DNA of 64,000 nt from Lepisosteus oculatus (taxonomy: Eukaryota; Chordata; Actinopteri; Semionotiformes; Lepisosteidae), in NCBI RefSeq assembly GCF_040954835.1, contig NC_090711.1, positions 1,557,501-1,621,500 on the forward strand, in the 5' to 3' direction. Shown one piece after another: positions 61,201 to 64,000 of the stretch. The notes under the pieces are model-generated. The model was not told the origin of the DNA. It saw nothing but the letters and a program-made list of their open reading frames with translations, and did not search any database. Position 1 is the stretch's first letter. The number at the start of each line of letters is the position of its first letter. A program made the position numbers and the translations under genes.

Positions 61201-62227
61201 CTTTCTGGGCTTTGCTTGTCTTGCTCCACTGCAGTCTGGGCTGCTCGCTGACTGCCCATGCTCACAGTTTTCCACACTCATGAAGTCAGCTCTCCACTGA
61301 AACTGTCCTCACCTGACATTCTGTGAAGCTCTTTCTATTGCAATGTGAGAAAAACCTATTGAACAGGTTATTGTAGATGGAACCCCCCCCCATTAAGAGG
61401 GCAATATAACATTTAAGCTCTGGCATTATTTTCTGTGAAACTGAGTCATGGTACTTCAATCCAGAAGAATAATGAGTCCTTAGAGCTGTGAGAGAAGGTA
61501 AAGCAGACGGAAGGCTTCTCAGAAAGTCCTGTCTAGAGGACAGGCCAAAAGCTTGAATGAGCTGTACATGAAGAAAATAAACCTTAACAGGACGGCCGCA
61601 ATGGAAAACATGGAGATCTGGTGACAAACGAATGACTGGCTGCTGTATATTAGCACTGCCCAGAACTCCACGAAAGTGGAACACATAAAAGCCTAATTTC
61701 TGGAAAGCCTGGGATGTGTAAAACACTAGCAGTTACTAATGTAAAAGTTGGTTGTTACGGCACTAGCCAGCTAAATTATAGGACCCTATGCGGTGACTAA
61801 TAGATCTCGAGAGAGAGAGAGCAAGGGAAGTTAGAAGGAAAATTTGAGTGTACTTATCCGAATAGCAGTTCAAGAGCTGCGGTCAAAGACAGGCTTGCTG
61901 GTCAGGAAGCCAAAGGCTCACCAGCCAGGTGAAATCTCGAGACAGAGCTGAGGAGCTCCACTTGGTGAAAACCAATACTGAGCGCTGAGGAGAAGGTGGT
62001 GAGGGCTTAACTATTTCGGGATGAAGTGGGTGCGGTGATGCAGGAAATGTCTGATTGGTCGATTAGTTAATGTGACGGCGTTTGCAGGAATTGGAGAGGA
62101 CAGGAGTCTGATGAGGAACAATGCAGGATCGCTTGCGGGAGTTGCGTAGGATTGTCTGATCAGTCCCTCTGTCTGCTGCAGGGGATCTTTGCAAAAGCTT
62201 ACCGGGACGGTTATTAAATGATCCAAA

Positions 62228-62548
62228 GAGCTGAAGAGCTAACAGGGAGACATTCAAACATTTTCACAGAACTGTATTTGCTCCCCATGTTCTGAAATCA
62301 GCTGTAAAATAGAGGCAGTCGCAAAAATGCAAAACAGTTGCAAAAATGGACGACAGTGATGAAAAGTAACATTACTTTGCTAAAATGTGTGTTTTTAATG
62401 TGGAGCCAGGCTAGGAAAGGTGGATCACATTCTGCATGAACGAAAAGGCCTTGAAAGTCATCTCATTAACCTTTTGAGTGGACAGCAGCCGAGGGCTGAG
62501 CTGACCCAGGCTCCTCACAGAGCTCCAGTGCATAACGAGGTGGTTCTC
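62228..62548 (+). repeat. Duplicated block, copy B
   Basis: Direct repeat of 57951-58246, with about 25 extra bases near 62318-62343 (cagtcgcaaaaatgcaaaac). Confidence 0.9.
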
Positions 62549-62684
62549 AGAGAGAGCCTCTAACCGGACTGGAGCTCAATGGATTCAAGCTGCCTTACTC
62601 TGCTGAGAGCCAGGTGTCTGTCGGGCATCTGGTGGAGGCAGTGAAAAGGTTAGTCTCCCCATACGAATATCCTAACTGGAGCAA

Positions 62685-62830
62685 GTAAAGGTTAATTTCA
62701 CGCTGAAAAATGGAAATAAGAATCACACCATATCGCCTGTTGAGCTTTCCTCGGACATGAAGGCTCAACAACGAAATCGTCGTGTTTCTCTCTTCCAGCT
62801 TTCAGCATGGAATTGACCTTTACCCGGTCC
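62685..62830. mobile_element. Penelope-like remnant with inverted tails
   Basis: The right end (cgtcgtgtttctctcttcc, agctttcagcatggaattga) matches PLE 3' tails, including the element at 42.95 kb. The left end (gtaaaggttaatttcacgct gaaaaatgg) is an imperfect inverted copy of the same tail. About 140 bp overall, no coding capacity. Confidence 0.55.
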
Positions 62831-62934
62831 TCTGCAGCCAACATACTGACGCAGATCCCCACTCGAAAATCCAAACAGAAGGAAAAGGAGATCGCAACCG
62901 CGAGCTCCCGAAAGCCGGAGGAGAGGGGCAGGGT

Positions 62935-63400
62935 GTAAGCGAGGTGGTCGCTGCCGTGACGGCGACGTCACTCCCGATTCCCGCCAGCTTCGCCCAGCTG
63001 TTCCGAGGCCATGTGGAGCTGCACCAGGAGCCTCCGAAGTCTCCTCCGCTGCTCTTCCCTCCTGGCCCCGCAGAGCGCTCCCGGCCGGGGGCGGGAGACA
63101 GATGGAGCCTCTGTCCTGAAGCGACACCTCCCTCCGCTCAGACGCGCGCACAGCGCAGGCGGCCGGGCCCGCGGGACAGCGCGCTGTGTGTCTGCCTGCG
63201 GGCGCAGAGCGAGCCGCCATGCCGGCCCCCTCTGGTCCATTTTTCCCCTGTCTTACAGGGGCTGTTACAGGCCTCAGACGCGGGAGAGCAGCAGTGGTGA
63301 AGCCAGGCCAAAGCCACACAGCCCCGCCTGCGGCTCAGTGCCGTCAGTGTCTGGGTCCCAGGAGGCTGAGGGCTTCGTCGCCAGCCAACGTGACCAGGGC
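62935..63400. promoter_or_regulatory. CpG-rich patch
   Basis: GC- and CpG-dense stretch containing gacggcgacgtcact (CRE-like) and cgggcccgcgggacagcgcg. It could be the CpG island of a gene starting here or beyond the window edge. No coding exon was recognised. Confidence 0.35.
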
Positions 63401-64000
63401 CACTCTGCAGGAGGAGAAGGCTTTTCTTACTCTGGGCTGTGTTCAAAATGAATCTGCCAATATGCTGGGCTTATTTTCACAAAAGAGAAGAAACAAAATT
63501 GCGAACATTAATCAAGTAGCAGGAGCGTTCTAGCTGCCTGCGGCGTGTCTGAAATTAGAATCCGCAGTCAGGATTGCAGATGCACCCCACTCTCTCCAGG
63601 ACTCCCCAGGCTGAGGAGCTCTGCCGGCTGCCGTGTGGTTCTCGAAGATTGCTTTGAGAAAATACACACCAAGTCAGTACAGAAGAAGCTGCAAGAGAAA
63701 GGAGGGGTCAGGGCTCTGGGAACCAGACTAGAGGGCCTTGGTACCCCTGAGGAAGGCACCTTACTTCAGGAAAAACACCTCCTTGCGCTAACGGGTACAA
63801 ATATAAGTTGCTTTCGTTGCACGCATCTGCCAAATGTCACATTAATTCAATCTTTTTCATAATTAAGCCATTTTCATTCCGCTGAAAGCTGATCAGAGCT
63901 TTCTGTGCAGTTCGCAGATGTCTGACAGCCCTCAGCACTCCTCCCCTCCCTCCAGTCTAAACAAGGAGACAGAACCCCAGACAGGCCCAGGCTGCTACCA

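Larger units (their letters stand above)
51580..64000. other. Right flank, no coding exon recognised
   Basis: About 12 kb of moderate GC. Repeats are listed separately. Long frames coincide with minisatellites or lack any recognisable domain. Conserved exons of a divergent gene could be missed by eye. Confidence 0.45.

Noticed and set aside
63011-63451. 146-residue + strand frame in the CpG-rich patch
   Set aside because: Arginine/serine-rich composition typical of random GC-rich translation; no family recognised.

Overview
The window is nuclear DNA of a ray-finned fish. It holds four recognisable protein-coding genes with vertebrate exon-intron structure, plus dispersed repeats typical of fish: V-SINEs, a 5S-derived SINE, CR1-like LINE fragments, Penelope-like elements and a hAT MITE. 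Strong GC contrast along the window and the repeat mix suggest a non-teleost such as a gar or bowfin. That is inference; no species was identified.

Layout: (1) 1-12.3 kb is AT-rich with no coding exon seen. (2) 12.3-15.8 kb, + strand: ASIP (agouti signalling protein) in three coding exons, with a V-SINE in each of its two introns. (3) 15.8-22.7 kb: GC-rich and repeat-bearing, between the convergent 3' ends of ASIP and AHCY. (4) 22.7-34.2 kb, - strand: AHCY (adenosylhomocysteinase), all ten coding exons, 433 codons assembled in frame, with a GC-box/CCAAT promoter at 34.0-34.25 kb. (5) 36.6-42.7 kb, - strand: CHMP4B (ESCRT-III subunit), five exons, 223 codons, with a Penelope-like element inserted 261 bp upstream of its start codon. 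(6) 43.5-49.5 kb: repeats, including a 50-bp minisatellite carrying a CRE in each unit and a hAT MITE nested in a 5S-derived SINE. (7) 49.5-51.5 kb, - strand: CIMIP1 (C20orf85), a ciliary microtubule inner protein, four exons, 131 codons, with RFX-type X-boxes just upstream. (8) 51.5-64 kb: no coding exon recognised; a SINE, a V-SINE, a 41-bp minisatellite, a TG-rich array, a 300-bp block present twice, a Penelope-like remnant and a CpG-rich patch at the right end.

The genes share no pathway: melanocortin signalling (ASIP), the methylation cycle (AHCY), membrane scission (CHMP4B) and axonemal structure (CIMIP1). What links them is synteny: as I recall, all four human orthologues lie on chromosome 20q, and the convergent ASIP-AHCY pair is the same as in human. 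No unknown multi-gene system was found. The most interesting items are regulatory or repeat-derived: the X-box cluster, the CRE minisatellite, the V-SINE tail grown into a minisatellite, the long target duplication around the Penelope-like insertion, and the unexplained duplicated block.
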